Positions 32,456-42,337 of a DNA stretch of 45,108 nt are shown piece by piece. The notes below the pieces were generated by a model. That model was not told where the DNA came from. It did not search any database and saw only the letters and a list, made by a program, of their open reading frames with translations. Position 1 is the stretch's first letter. Each line of letters starts with the position of its first letter. The position numbers and the translations under genes were made by a program. Source of the DNA: an uncultured Prevotella sp. (GTDB taxonomy: Bacteria; Bacteroidota; Bacteroidia; Bacteroidales; Bacteroidaceae); NCBI GenBank assembly GCA_905233425.1, contig CAJOEC010000021.1, positions 1-45,108 of the forward strand, given 5' to 3'.

Positions 32456-33196
32456 ATGAAGACACTAATTATCGCCACCATCCTACTATCCCTCACCCCC
32501 CAACAATCGACGGGCAGTAAGTCCGAACTCGTCAGGAAAATCAACGAGATAAAGGCCCGCAGCGACATCTACTACTGGAACCAGTACACCCATGCCGTTG
32601 CCGACTCCGCCATGATCAATGCCTCACGCTGGATGCTCGTCGACATCAACACCAACCGCAGCGAGTACAGTCAGCTCACACTCGAGCAGATAACGCCCTA
32701 CATCAGGTACGTCAAAATCAGTCGCGGTGCCAACACCCAGTATTTTGCCTACCTCAAGAAAGCCGACCTCTCATTGGCTGCCTCCCCTGCCACCGTACCC
32801 GGTACCCATGTAGGGACGCGACATGTCGCGTCCGACAGCCCCTCCCCCGCCACCGGCCAGACCACCTCCCCCTATACTCCCACACAGTCGCAGTCCTCCT
32901 TCGTTCCCGATGCCTTCGTCCAAAAGATCAGGGAGTACAAAGACTTCTACGCCGTCTACAAATTCCTCAAGAGCCAGAAGGCCCAGAAGCAGCTGCTACA
33001 GTTCGGTGCACTCAAGGATGTAGAAGACTACAGCTCCATGGACCTCATCCTCTTCGACATCAAGTCCAAAGAACTCGTCGCCATCCTTTCAGCAACCAAT
33101 CCCGACGGCACACGCACAAACCTCATCACCGGCACCCCCGACTCCCTCGACAACTACCCAGAAGACCTCGTCCTCGTCATCTGGTACATCAAATAA
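32456..33196 (+). CDS. Exported protein of unknown function with a palindrome insert
   Basis: 246 residues with an N-terminal hydrophobic segment (2-13) acting as a signal. The N-terminal half (about 20-110, ELVRKINEIKARSDIYYWNQ, then WMLVDINTNRSEYSQLTLEQ) and C-terminal half (about 150-246, YAVYKFLKSQKAQKQLLQFG, FDIKSKELVAILSATNPDGT) are joined by a Ser/Pro/Thr-rich linker. Within it, residues about 117-127 (THVGTRHVAS) are encoded by the GTAGGGACGCGAC palindrome at 32810-32833. No family recognised. Its start is 3 bases after the preceding stop. Confidence 0.68.
   Translation: MKTLIIATILLSLTPQQSTGSKSELVRKINEIKARSDIYYWNQYTHAVADSAMINASRWMLVDINTNRSEYSQLTLEQITPYIRYVKISRGANTQYFAYLKKADLSLAASPATVPGTHVGTRHVASDSPSPATGQTTSPYTPTQSQSSFVPDAFVQKIREYKDFYAVYKFLKSQKAQKQLLQFGALKDVEDYSSMDLILFDIKSKELVAILSATNPDGTRTNLITGTPDSLDNYPEDLVLVIWYIK
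32810..32833 (+). repeat. GGACGCGACATGTCGCGTCC perfect palindrome in a gene
   Basis: A perfect 20-base palindrome at 32814-32833, preceded by GTAG as in the intergenic copies at 10135. It is in frame within a low-complexity linker. Confidence 0.9.
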
Positions 33197-33213
33197 CCCT
33201 CAACTCTCAACCC

Positions 33214-33246
33214 TTTTTTTCGTCCATTATCCCGGCTGTAAGCCGG
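33214..33246 (+). repeat. CGTCCATTG hairpin repeat, copy e
   Basis: TTTTTTTCGTCCATTAT, stem CCGGCT-GTA-AGCCGG, in the gap between two exported-protein genes. It is preceded by a short CTCAAC stretch (33198-33212). Confidence 0.85.
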
Positions 33247-33278
33247 CCGCAGAACACCCTCAACACCCACCACTCAAC

Positions 33279-34265
33279 ATGAAACGACTCACAACCATCA
33301 TCGCCGCCCTCACTCTCACCCTGGCAGCCATCGCCCAGCAAGACATCAAGATGACCATCAGCGACGGCATCACCAACACCGATGTAAAGCGTAGCATAGA
33401 GAAAAACATCTCCCTCCTCCTCAGCGAGATAAACCGGGCCTGCGCACAGGAACGGACACTCCAACTCGACAATATCGACATGACCGCCAGCGGACGACGC
33501 TCACTACAATACCTCTGGCAGAACCTCCACTTCCTCTGTGAGGACAACGAGATCTTCGAGCGATGCCTCACAACGGCCGACGGCTACGCCATACGAAACA
33601 TCTACATACAGGTCAACCCCATGATGGAGGACTACGACGACGAGCGCGACCGAGAACTCACCATCCGGCTCACACGCGACGGACGAATAGCAAGCGTCGT
33701 AATGGCAGCATCAGAGATGGCCTACGAGCGCATCATACAGAACGGACTCGACGTTACCGACTTCGAGCGGCGGCAGACAATCCTCGGATTCGTAGAGAAT
33801 TTCCGAAGCCACTACGACGAGAAAGACATCGACGCACTACGACAGGTCTTCAGCGAGGAGGCGCTCATCATCACCGGCTCAGTAATAAAGAAATACGACT
33901 ACAGCGGAGACCGGCCAATGCTCAAGACAGAAATAAAATACCACCAACAGACAAAAACCGAATACCTCAACAACTTGAAACGAACCTTCGCGAACAATAA
34001 ATATATAAAGGTGACGTTCAGCGAAATCGATGTAGTACGCCATCCCACTAACCCCGACTTCTACGCAGTCACACTACGCCAGCACTGGAAATCGTCCACA
34101 TACGAGGACGACGGATACCTCGTACTCCTTTGGGAGTTCCATGAGGGCGAAGACCCCATAATACATGTCCGCACATGGCAGCCGGAGCGCATCGGCAACC
34201 GATCAATAACACGCGAAGAGGTAATAAACATCATGGACTTCACAATCCCCAAGAAAAGCTATTAA
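33279..34265 (+). CDS. Exported protein with a probable NTF2-like domain
   Basis: 328 residues. Signal peptide (1-19, cleavage after AIA). A central stretch (about 170-300) starting FVENFRSHYDEKDIDALRQVFSEEALIITGS is typical of NTF2-like/SnoaL-like folds (helix, helix, then twisted strands ending DFYAVTLRQHWKSSTYEDDGYLVLLWEF). The N-terminal part (about 20-160) is unassigned. No catalytic residues can be named. It lies in the same rightward series and has no inserted repeat. CACTCAACATG precedes the start. Confidence 0.65.
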   Translation: MKRLTTIIAALTLTLAAIAQQDIKMTISDGITNTDVKRSIEKNISLLLSEINRACAQERTLQLDNIDMTASGRRSLQYLWQNLHFLCEDNEIFERCLTTADGYAIRNIYIQVNPMMEDYDDERDRELTIRLTRDGRIASVVMAASEMAYERIIQNGLDVTDFERRQTILGFVENFRSHYDEKDIDALRQVFSEEALIITGSVIKKYDYSGDRPMLKTEIKYHQQTKTEYLNNLKRTFANNKYIKVTFSEIDVVRHPTNPDFYAVTLRQHWKSSTYEDDGYLVLLWEFHEGEDPIIHVRTWQPERIGNRSITREEVINIMDFTIPKKSY

Positions 34266-34288
34266 CCCACCCTTCCAAAAGGCAACGT

Positions 34289-34336
34289 CTTTAACTCCTT
34301 TAACTCCCCTAACTCCTTTAACTCCTTCAACTCCCC
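34289..34336 (+). repeat. TTTAACTCC tandem tract in a leader
   Basis: Five units of 9-10 bases (TTTAACTCC, CCTAACTCC, TTCAACTCC), ending 3 bases before the start of the next gene. G-free on the mRNA strand. A different sequence from the CTCAAC tract but the same placement. Confidence 0.88.
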
Positions 34337-34339
34337 AAA

Positions 34340-35686
34340 ATGAATACAAAAATCCTTGCAGCCCTCCTCTTCCTCTCACTCTTCCCCTTACAGGCCTTCT
34401 CACAGGCCAAGGTGAAGAGCATGACAGAGACCATGGACTTCATCCCACGCGAAGACCAGCGAAAAGACTACAACAACCAACTCCTCGCACTCGTAAAGGT
34501 GCAAGTCGTCGACGAAATCACCGATGTCGAGGGCAATGTCATGCCGCCCATCGTCAATAAAGGCGTGGAGAAATGGGTCTACATGGCCAAAGGCTCGCGC
34601 AACATGAAGATCCATTTCAAAAACAATCTCCCCCTGCGCATCATGTTCAAGGACTTCGACATCGACGGGCTGAAGAGCAACCGCGTCTACGAGGTCGTCA
34701 TCGAAGTACCCAACGCTCCGGCACAAGAGGCACAGGAGGCTGGAACCAACGTCAACGGGAACTACCTGCAGATGCAGGTCACCCCTGCCAGTGCAACGGT
34801 CAACATCTGGAGCGAGGACAACGAATACCAGAAGAAAGCCTACCGACCACAAGATGACGGACGGTTGAGGGTCTATCTCCCCTACGGCCGCTACTACTAC
34901 AGCGTCGAGGCCGTAGACTACGACACACTCGAAGGTAGCGTGTTCGTCAACGACGAGGACAAGTGGGAGAACATTGTCCTCAAAGCCAATCCAACAAGAC
35001 CTTCAGGAGCCGATGCCTCCAACCGCCAGAACCAGCCAGTGGCGACCGAGACTGTTGCTGCGGAAAAAGCTGAAAAGCCGAAAAAAGTGAAGGAGCCTAA
35101 ACAGCCAAAGGTAAAGACTCCCGTGGCGGTAAACGAAAAAGACAGCAAGGCCGTCGTCTTTGGTGTCATCGCAGGTATGAACATGGCATCAACAAAGTTC
35201 GACAAGAAATACGACGGTTCAGTCAGTTCGCAGACAGGCTTCCACTTCGGGGCGACAGCAGAGTTGCGGCTCGCCGACAATATGTATATCAACACCGGAC
35301 TAATTTACAGCGGAAAAGGGTACAAATATGAGAGCAACAGGTCGAAAGTCAAGGAGACGGGCACAGCACAGTACATTGACATCCCCGTGCTCTTCGCACC
35401 ACGCTTCGACCTTGGCTCATCGCTGAAGCTCGAAGTAAACGCAGGCCCCTACGCAGCATTCTGCATCGGAGGCAAGGTGAAAGACGAATGGACTGACAAC
35501 AGCAACCAGGAGCCTGCCTACGACGAGTCGTTCTCCTCGGCCTACAGCGGTTTCGACTACGGACTGCAGGCCGGTGCCGCCGCCATCATCTCAAACAGCT
35601 TCCGCATAGGAGCCAGCTACCAGATGGGCATGGGCAGCAGCTACCAGAACAACAACATCATGTTCTCCCTCGGCTACCGCTTCTAA
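34340..35686 (+). CDS. Outer-membrane beta-barrel protein with N-terminal periplasmic domain
   Basis: 448 residues. Signal peptide (1-22, AFSQA). The N-terminal half (about 25-220) includes a PEGA-like strand region (LRVYLPYGRYYYSVEAVDYDTLEG). A Lys/Pro-rich linker (about 225-265, KPKKVKEPKQPKVK) leads into a C-terminal porin-like barrel of the PorT/OmpW type (about 270-448, FGVIAGMNMAS, FGATAELRLADNMYINTGLIY), ending in the aromatic FSLGYRF expected of an outer-membrane barrel. Function unknown. Confidence 0.75.
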   Translation: MNTKILAALLFLSLFPLQAFSQAKVKSMTETMDFIPREDQRKDYNNQLLALVKVQVVDEITDVEGNVMPPIVNKGVEKWVYMAKGSRNMKIHFKNNLPLRIMFKDFDIDGLKSNRVYEVVIEVPNAPAQEAQEAGTNVNGNYLQMQVTPASATVNIWSEDNEYQKKAYRPQDDGRLRVYLPYGRYYYSVEAVDYDTLEGSVFVNDEDKWENIVLKANPTRPSGADASNRQNQPVATETVAAEKAEKPKKVKEPKQPKVKTPVAVNEKDSKAVVFGVIAGMNMASTKFDKKYDGSVSSQTGFHFGATAELRLADNMYINTGLIYSGKGYKYESNRSKVKETGTAQYIDIPVLFAPRFDLGSSLKLEVNAGPYAAFCIGGKVKDEWTDNSNQEPAYDESFSSAYSGFDYGLQAGAAAIISNSFRIGASYQMGMGSSYQNNNIMFSLGYRF

Positions 35687-35722
35687 CCACTCACACCCAC
35701 AACCACAACACCCACCCAAAAC

Positions 35723-36673
35723 ATGAACACCAAACACATCATACCCCTTCTCCTGTCTGCCACCCTCACGCTTGCCTGCTCCGACGACGTGGCACCCTAC
35801 GGAGAGAAAATCGCCGGCGAGCAGAGTCTGACCGTCGACAACAGTAGTGTGAACTTCGACAACTCAAAGTCACAGACTGTCAGCATAAAGGCTTCGCAAA
35901 ACCTGGCGTGGCAGATTACCTCTGCCAACAGCTGGTTCACAATCGACAAGAACAGTGGCACGGGTCCCGCCGTCATCACCATCACAGCGACAGGCGACAA
36001 CCCGCAGGAAAACACACGAACAAGCACCATCACCATCGAGGCGCCACGCTACAACCTTACTGCCACCATCAACGTCAGCCAGGCCGGCTCGTATATCAGA
36101 GTGACGGAGGAATTGCTGGAATTCAATGCCTTGAGCGAAGAAAAGACCATCACCGTGGAGTCAAACGCGGAATGGACGATAAGAGACAACTGGCTCAGCT
36201 GGCTCGATGTCAGCCCGACAGAAGGCCCGGCAGGCCGCACGTCAGTAAAGCTGACATCGCACAACAACCCCGATAGTGCCCCCAACGAAGGAACATTGTC
36301 GTTTTACTCAACAAAGAGCCAGGCGACAAAAAGCATAACGGTAAGGCGCAAAGGCGTGGAACTGAAAATTGCTGACGGTTTCAACCCCGTATTCGAGAGA
36401 GACGACACCACGCCCCATGAGCTTATAATAACGTCGAACTACGAATGGGCCATCACCGGTGTCCCCTCGTGGCTCACACTCAGTTCACAGTCGGGCAAGA
36501 TGACGTCCACCGTCAGCCTGAAAGCCAGCGCCAACAACGGCAGCCAACGCACAGCAACGCTCTACGTCACCGCTGGCAACGTGACACAGACGGTTGAGGT
36601 GACACAGAAAGGCAAGGGCGCACCCGGAGTAGACGACAACCCAACACCAAGAACCAGCAGAAACATACAATAA
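35723..36673 (+). CDS. BACON-domain lipoprotein
   Basis: 316 residues. Lipoprotein signal with lipobox TLAC (Cys19). Three tandem BACON-type immunoglobulin-like domains (about 35-125, 126-220, 225-300) are recognisable by repeated W-x-I, S/D-W-L/F and V-x-Q-A/K-G endings: WQITSANSWFTI, WTIRDNWLSWLDVSPTEG, and WAITGVPSWLTLSSQSG. BACON domains in Bacteroidetes are thought to bind glycans or mucin or to act as spacers in surface proteins. It lies between the barrel gene and the large LRR gene. Confidence 0.88.
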   Translation: MNTKHIIPLLLSATLTLACSDDVAPYGEKIAGEQSLTVDNSSVNFDNSKSQTVSIKASQNLAWQITSANSWFTIDKNSGTGPAVITITATGDNPQENTRTSTITIEAPRYNLTATINVSQAGSYIRVTEELLEFNALSEEKTITVESNAEWTIRDNWLSWLDVSPTEGPAGRTSVKLTSHNNPDSAPNEGTLSFYSTKSQATKSITVRRKGVELKIADGFNPVFERDDTTPHELIITSNYEWAITGVPSWLTLSSQSGKMTSTVSLKASANNGSQRTATLYVTAGNVTQTVEVTQKGKGAPGVDDNPTPRTSRNIQ

Positions 36674-36697
36674 CCCCCCATTAACTCCCACAATAAC

Positions 36698-39600
36698 ATG
36701 AAACGCTCATTAATACATATCGCAAGCATACTCGCCATGCTGACGTTTGCCATGCCAGTATGGTCATTAGACATTGCCACCATAGACTCAAACCCGGCAC
36801 TCATTAAGGTGGCACGCGAACAGGGATGGATTGCCGCCAATGCCACAGTAATGACGAAAGAGGATGCAGAAAACGTGACAGACATAGGCCAGGCCTTCTG
36901 CAACAACAAAGAACTGACCTCATTCGACGAGTTCAGCTATTTCACTTCCGTGGAAGGAATCAATCCAAATAATGACTATAACGGAGCATTCAGGAACTGT
37001 ACAAACTTGAAAAGCATTAAACTGCCTTCAAGCCTGAAGACCATTGGCAGATACGCATTTGAAGGATGCGAAAGCCTTGAGGCAATAGTGATTCCCAATA
37101 GTGTGACAACGATAGGGAGCAATGCTTTCAGTCATTGCAGCTTGACATCCCTGACCATCCCCGATGCTGTTACGCGCATTGAAGGGTCTGCTTTTAGAGG
37201 ATGTAAGTTTACCAAAGTGACCATCCCGAAAAACGTGAAGACTATAGATGAGAATCCTTTCACCGACTGCCGCTCGCTGAAAGAATTGTGGGTAGACCCT
37301 AAAAACCAATGGTTTATTACGCCTGACAATGTGCTTTTGAACAGAAGCCAAACCACACTTATCTGCTATCCATGCGGAAAGACAGCAACGTCGTACACCA
37401 TTCCCAGCGGTGTTTCCACAATTCTTTCGTATGCCTTTGCATTTAATGACAATCTGAGAAGCATATCATTCCCTGAAACCCTTTCCACGATATCTTCTTA
37501 CGCTTTCTTTGCAACATCAGGGATTTCGACCATCAACATATCAAAGAACGTGACAAACATACATGGGGCTGCTTTCGAGAAGTGCACAGGCATTACCGAA
37601 TTTATCGTCAATGATTTGAACACGAAGTACGCCTCAGAGAGGGGAGTGCTCTTCAGCAAGGACAAGAAGCAGCTGATAGCATATCCTTTAGGTTCATCAA
37701 AGCAGGAATACGCCATACCAGACAGGGTGAAGACCATAGACTCATACGCATTCTACAATGCAAAGTATCTGAAATCTATAGACATTCCCGCAGGAATTAC
37801 GGAGATAGGGCAGATGGCCTTCAACATTGACAACTTGACGACAGTCACAGCAAGGATGACGACGCCTTGCTCAGTAATGGAGGACTGTTTCTCGAACTAC
37901 ACATATAAGAACGGAACACTCTTCGTGCCACAAGGGCGTATCTCGGCATACAGGGGGACACAGGGGTGGAATTTCAACAACATACGCGAAATAGGAGGCT
38001 CGGCTGAAGACGAGGACATCATAACCTTCGCCGACGCAGAAGCCAAGCGCATCTGCGTGGAGAACTGGGACGCAAACGGCGACGGGGAACTGTCGGAGCA
38101 GGAGGCAGCAAGGGTGACAGACCTGGGTCAAGTATTCAATCAAAACAAGACTGTCAAGACCTTCGACGAACTGAAATACTTCACTGCACTCAAAGCGGTG
38201 GGTGAAAATGCCTTTCTCATGTGCACCAATTTGGAGAGCATCACACTTCCGCAAGGCCTTAGAACGATTGGGGGAATGGCATTTTTTGGATGTTCACGTT
38301 TAGAGGAAATTACCTTTCCAGAAGGTATTGAGACAATCGGCCAGTATGCTTTCTGTAGAGCAAGCAGTCTGGAATATGTTGTCTTTCCGGCAAGCATGAA
38401 GACAATAGGTCACCATGCTTTTGGGGAAGTGGTGTTGAAAGAGGTAACAGCCCTGATGACCACTCCGTGCGAATTAGGGGAAGAAGCCTTCTACAACTAT
38501 CTGACATGCATACTCTATGTACCACGAGGCAGCAAGGCGGCTTACAGCGATTTCCATTCGGGGTGGCATTTCGAGGACATACGAGAGATTGGTGGTTCAG
38601 ACGATGTTTTCGTGGACTTCGCCGACTCTGAGACTGAGCGCATCTGCCTGAGAAGATGGGATGCCAACAGCGACGGCAAACTGTCGACGGCAGAGGCCGC
38701 AGCGGTGACCGACTTAGGCACAGCGTTCAAGGGGAGCAGCATCAAGTCGTTTGACGAGATTGAATACTTCGTGAATCTTACTGCGATAAGCGAAGGAGCC
38801 TTCCAGGGATGCTCCAGTCTCGGAACTATCACCATACCCCGATGGATAACGAGCATAGAGAAGAATGCCTTCCGTGATTGCAGTCTGTATGCTATCACCA
38901 TCCCCAAGAAGACAAAGCGTATAGACGACGGGACTTTCTGGGGTTGCAGCAACTTAGGCTCAATATCTTTACCCGTTTCGGTAACGTCAATAGGAAATGG
39001 TGCTTTCTGGGGATGCTCAAGCCTGAAGTCATTTACCATTCACAAGGGCGTAACGCAAATAGGGGAAAGCGCTTTCGCCGGATGCACATCTATGAAACGG
39101 ATGATATCGAATATATTGGAGCCGTTTGCTGTTGAAGACAATGTGTTCGAGAATACGGGAAAACAAGAGGATGGCGATGCAACACAGGAAGGCCTTACCC
39201 ACTGCTTGCTCTTCGTCCCCACAGGCACCAAGTGGAAATACGAGCAGACGAAAGGATGGAGGAACTTCACGAAAATCGTGGAAAACGACACCATCGCATT
39301 CGTCGACCCTGAGGCGCGACAGGTCTGTATATACAATTGGGACAAAGACGGCGACGGAAGACTGTCGAAGGCCGAAGCCCACGCCATAGAAAACGTGTAT
39401 GGCGCATTTAAAGGAAACACACGGCTTACTTCTTTCGATGAATTCCAGTATTTCACGGGGTTAATAGACAAGCCAGCGCATACAGACCGTAGTCAAGGAC
39501 CTTTCCAAGATTGTACTAACTTAAGAAGTGTCACGCTTCCAGAGAACCTTAGGACGATTGATTATAATTATTTCCGCGATTGCCAAAGTCTGACAAACAT

Positions 39601-41341
39601 TACCATTCCCGAAAGCGTGACATCTATTGGCAGCTATGCCTTTACCGGCTCTGCACTGACGACTGTGACTATTCCGAAGTATGTGTCGTCGTTAGGAGCA
39701 GCAGGAGACGGACTTTTATGCCCATTCTATAACTGCCGGTCGCTTAAAGAGATTAATGTGGCCGAGGGTAACGAGAGTTTTCTGTCAATAGACGGTGTGC
39801 TGTTCGGTGGAGACATGAAAAATTTTATCTGCTATCCTGCCGGCAAGGACGCGAAAGACTACACGATACCTGATGGCGTGGAAATTCTTAAAGAACTGTC
39901 GCTGGCATACTGCAACCTGACAAGCATAACCCTGCCTAACAGCTTGAGTTTAATTGGTGGTGGCGCGTTTGAATATGTTGACAAGATTTCAAGAATAGTT
40001 TCGCTGATGCCTGAGCCATGCAAGGTGCTGCATGGCTTAGGATTTACGGATAATGTTTTTGAAAATGCCACGCTGATTGTGCCAAAGGGTAGCAAGAGCG
40101 CCTACAAGGAATCGATGGAATGGGGCAGATTCAAGAACATCGTGGAGGACATCATCGGCTCGGACTATACTGATGACAACGGTGTGACCTACACACTGCG
40201 CCCTGGAAACAAGGCAACGCTGAAAGAGGTGACGAAGGGGAACCAGGAACTGGCCATCCCCGGAACGATTGAGTGCGAAGGCCAGACGTTCACCGTCGAC
40301 GAGATAGGCAGCGATGCGTTCTCGGCCATGTGGCTCTACAGCATCACCATTCCCAGTACAATCACAACAATTAGCGTCAATGCCTTCCGCAAGAGCAAGG
40401 CCGCATCGGTGATATGGAAGACGAGAAACGTCCGACTGACAGAGAGCGATGTGGAAAAGATGCGCGAGGAGGTCCCCAATGTGCTGGTCTACGTCGATGA
40501 CAGCAGCCAGGCAAACAACTGGGGCTATTGGCAGAGCACGGCGGGCGTGGTCGTCGGCAACAGGGCTGGACTCATTGAGCTGAAGGACAACAGCAACTTC
40601 TATTGCCCGCGAGCATTCACAGCCGACAGAATCAGCTACACACGGAATTTCAGCATGGACAGCGGCTACGGCAACAGCGCAGGATGGGAGTCGGTGGCTC
40701 TGCCCTTCATGCCCACGACATTCAGCCACGAAAAGGGTGAACTGACCCCATTCAATGCGCCATCGGGCGGCGATCTGCATTTCTGGTTGTGCAAGTGGAC
40801 GAGGAACGGATGGAGGCTTGCCACTGAGTTTGCGGCCAACGAGGCGTTCATTGTCTGTCTGCCCAACAATGAAAACTATGAAGACCATTATAACCTAAAA
40901 GGCGACGTGACTTTCTCAGCCACATCGGCCACAGTATATAAGACGCCGGCGAGCCGTAGCGGTTATACATCGAGTGCATATAACAACCGCGAGTTCTATC
41001 CGACGTTCTTCAGGATGGATGCCGAAAACAGCGTCTACGCTATCAATGCAACGAGAACAAACAGCACCGACCCGACAGGGGGCGAGACCCCGGGGAGCGC
41101 CTTCATCAGCAAACTGCGCGAAGTGCGTCCTTTCGAGGGCTACATCTATGCCCAAGACTCGAATGCCCGTATGTTCCCTGTCTTGGCAGACAGCGAAGGC
41201 GGTGTGCAGGGAATAGCGGTAATCCCGACGCCGACACAACAGACTCAGAGATCCATCTACGACACTAAGGGCGTCCTTGTAAAGGGTCAGCTGGCTCCGG
41301 GAGTGTACCTTGTCAACGGAAAGAAGATAGTGGTGAAATAA
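36698..41341 (+). CDS. Large BspA-like leucine-rich repeat surface protein with EF-hand-like loops
   Basis: 1547 residues. Signal peptide (about 1-25). Four similar modules follow, each a stretch of LRR_5/BspA repeats (pattern L-x-x-I-x-I-P-x-x-V-T-x-I-G-x-x-A-F, e.g. VTTIGSNAFSHCSLTSLTIP). Modules 2-4 are introduced by a calcium-binding-like loop (DANGDGELSEQEA about 457, DANSDGKLSTAEA about 654, DKDGDGRLSKAEA about 882); in module 1 the equivalent is degenerate. Residues about 1150-1500 are a beta-rich domain, and the protein ends in IYDTKGVLVKGQLAPGVYLV plus NGKKIVVK. This ending is typical of Bacteroidales surface or type IX-secretion C-termini, although I cannot prove the sorting signal. 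Such proteins mediate adhesion in oral and gut species. Confidence 0.88.
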   Translation: MKRSLIHIASILAMLTFAMPVWSLDIATIDSNPALIKVAREQGWIAANATVMTKEDAENVTDIGQAFCNNKELTSFDEFSYFTSVEGINPNNDYNGAFRNCTNLKSIKLPSSLKTIGRYAFEGCESLEAIVIPNSVTTIGSNAFSHCSLTSLTIPDAVTRIEGSAFRGCKFTKVTIPKNVKTIDENPFTDCRSLKELWVDPKNQWFITPDNVLLNRSQTTLICYPCGKTATSYTIPSGVSTILSYAFAFNDNLRSISFPETLSTISSYAFFATSGISTINISKNVTNIHGAAFEKCTGITEFIVNDLNTKYASERGVLFSKDKKQLIAYPLGSSKQEYAIPDRVKTIDSYAFYNAKYLKSIDIPAGITEIGQMAFNIDNLTTVTARMTTPCSVMEDCFSNYTYKNGTLFVPQGRISAYRGTQGWNFNNIREIGGSAEDEDIITFADAEAKRICVENWDANGDGELSEQEAARVTDLGQVFNQNKTVKTFDELKYFTALKAVGENAFLMCTNLESITLPQGLRTIGGMAFFGCSRLEEITFPEGIETIGQYAFCRASSLEYVVFPASMKTIGHHAFGEVVLKEVTALMTTPCELGEEAFYNYLTCILYVPRGSKAAYSDFHSGWHFEDIREIGGSDDVFVDFADSETERICLRRWDANSDGKLSTAEAAAVTDLGTAFKGSSIKSFDEIEYFVNLTAISEGAFQGCSSLGTITIPRWITSIEKNAFRDCSLYAITIPKKTKRIDDGTFWGCSNLGSISLPVSVTSIGNGAFWGCSSLKSFTIHKGVTQIGESAFAGCTSMKRMISNILEPFAVEDNVFENTGKQEDGDATQEGLTHCLLFVPTGTKWKYEQTKGWRNFTKIVENDTIAFVDPEARQVCIYNWDKDGDGRLSKAEAHAIENVYGAFKGNTRLTSFDEFQYFTGLIDKPAHTDRSQGPFQDCTNLRSVTLPENLRTIDYNYFRDCQSLTNITIPESVTSIGSYAFTGSALTTVTIPKYVSSLGAAGDGLLCPFYNCRSLKEINVAEGNESFLSIDGVLFGGDMKNFICYPAGKDAKDYTIPDGVEILKELSLAYCNLTSITLPNSLSLIGGGAFEYVDKISRIVSLMPEPCKVLHGLGFTDNVFENATLIVPKGSKSAYKESMEWGRFKNIVEDIIGSDYTDDNGVTYTLRPGNKATLKEVTKGNQELAIPGTIECEGQTFTVDEIGSDAFSAMWLYSITIPSTITTISVNAFRKSKAASVIWKTRNVRLTESDVEKMREEVPNVLVYVDDSSQANNWGYWQSTAGVVVGNRAGLIELKDNSNFYCPRAFTADRISYTRNFSMDSGYGNSAGWESVALPFMPTTFSHEKGELTPFNAPSGGDLHFWLCKWTRNGWRLATEFAANEAFIVCLPNNENYEDHYNLKGDVTFSATSATVYKTPASRSGYTSSAYNNREFYPTFFRMDAENSVYAINATRTNSTDPTGGETPGSAFISKLREVRPFEGYIYAQDSNARMFPVLADSEGGVQGIAVIPTPTQQTQRSIYDTKGVLVKGQLAPGVYLVNGKKIVVK

Positions 41342-41361
41342 AATGACCTCCCCTCCGAGAA

Positions 41362-41384
41362 GGACGCGCCACGGCGCGTCCCTA
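41362..41384. repeat. GGACGCGCC palindrome between LRR and folD genes
   Basis: GGACGCGCC-AC-GGCGCGTCC followed by CTAC. It lies between the two convergent genes and probably serves as a hairpin for both. The final CTA is the folD stop codon (TAG on the gene strand). Confidence 0.85.
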
Positions 41385-42263
41385 CAATTTTGCGGTATTC
41401 CGCTTCGCGGCCTGTAGGGTGTTCTTCATCAGCGAGCAGATGGTCATGGGGCCAACGCCGCCGGGGACGGGGGTGATGAAGGAGCAGAGGGGAGCCACCT
41501 CGTCGAACTTCACGTCGCCGCAGAGACGGTAGCCGCTCTTGCGCGAGGCATCGGGGACGCGGGTTGTGCCCACGTCGATGACTACGGCCCCGGGCTTCAC
41601 CATGTCGGCGGTGACGAATTCGGGCTGGCCGATGGCGGCGATGATAATGTCGGCCTCGCGGCACTCTTCCTTTAAAGTCTTCGAGCGCGAGTGGCACACG
41701 GTGACGGTGGCGTCGCCGTGCTGCTTCTGCATCATGAGCTGTGCCATGGGCTTGCCCACGATGTTCGAGCGGCCGAGGATGACGCATTTCTTCCCGCTGG
41801 TCTCGATGTTATAGCGCTGCAGGAGGGTGAGTATGCCCAACGGTGTTGCGGAGATGAAACAGGGCAGACCGATGGCCATGCGCCCGACGTTCTGCGGGTG
41901 GAAGCCGTCGACATCCTTGCGCGGGTCGATTGCCTCGATGACCTTCTGCTCGTCGATGTGGCGGGGCAGCGGCAGCTGCACTATGAAGCCGTCGACGTCG
42001 CCGTTGCGGTTCAGGCGGTCCACACACGCCAGCAGCTCCTCCTCGGTCACGTCGTCCTCATAGCGTATGAGCGTCGACTTGAAACCGCAGGCCTCGCAGG
42101 CCAGCACCTTGTTCTTAACGTATGTCTCACTTCCACCGTCGTGGCCTACGAGAACTGCGGCGAGATGGGGCTGCTTGCCGCCGCCGACGACAATATTCTT
42201 CACTTCATCGGCAATCTCGGCCTTGATGGCCGTCGCCGTGGCTTTTCCGTCGATAAGGGTCAT
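41382..42263 (-). CDS. folD: Methylenetetrahydrofolate dehydrogenase/cyclohydrolase
   Basis: 293 residues, full length. Y48-x3-K52 (ETYVKNK) is the catalytic pair. QLPLP (about 97-101), [13 protein letters not shown] (about 117-129), GRSNIVGKP (about 166-174) and [11 protein letters not shown] (about 265-275) are the conserved folate- and NADP-binding blocks. The enzyme interconverts 5,10-methylene-THF and 10-formyl-THF, feeding purine synthesis. The ATG at 42263 is preferred to a TTG two codons earlier. The stop codon belongs to a palindromic repeat, and the leader contains a CTCAAC tract. Confidence 0.96.
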   Translation of the reverse strand: MTLIDGKATATAIKAEIADEVKNIVVGGGKQPHLAAVLVGHDGGSETYVKNKVLACEACGFKSTLIRYEDDVTEEELLACVDRLNRNGDVDGFIVQLPLPRHIDEQKVIEAIDPRKDVDGFHPQNVGRMAIGLPCFISATPLGILTLLQRYNIETSGKKCVILGRSNIVGKPMAQLMMQKQHGDATVTVCHSRSKTLKEECREADIIIAAIGQPEFVTADMVKPGAVVIDVGTTRVPDASRKSGYRLCGDVKFDEVAPLCSFITPVPGGVGPMTICSLMKNTLQAAKRNTAKL

Positions 42264-42280
42264 AAACAATATGCAAATAT

Positions 42281-42336
<56 letters not shown>

Positions 42337-42337
42337 C

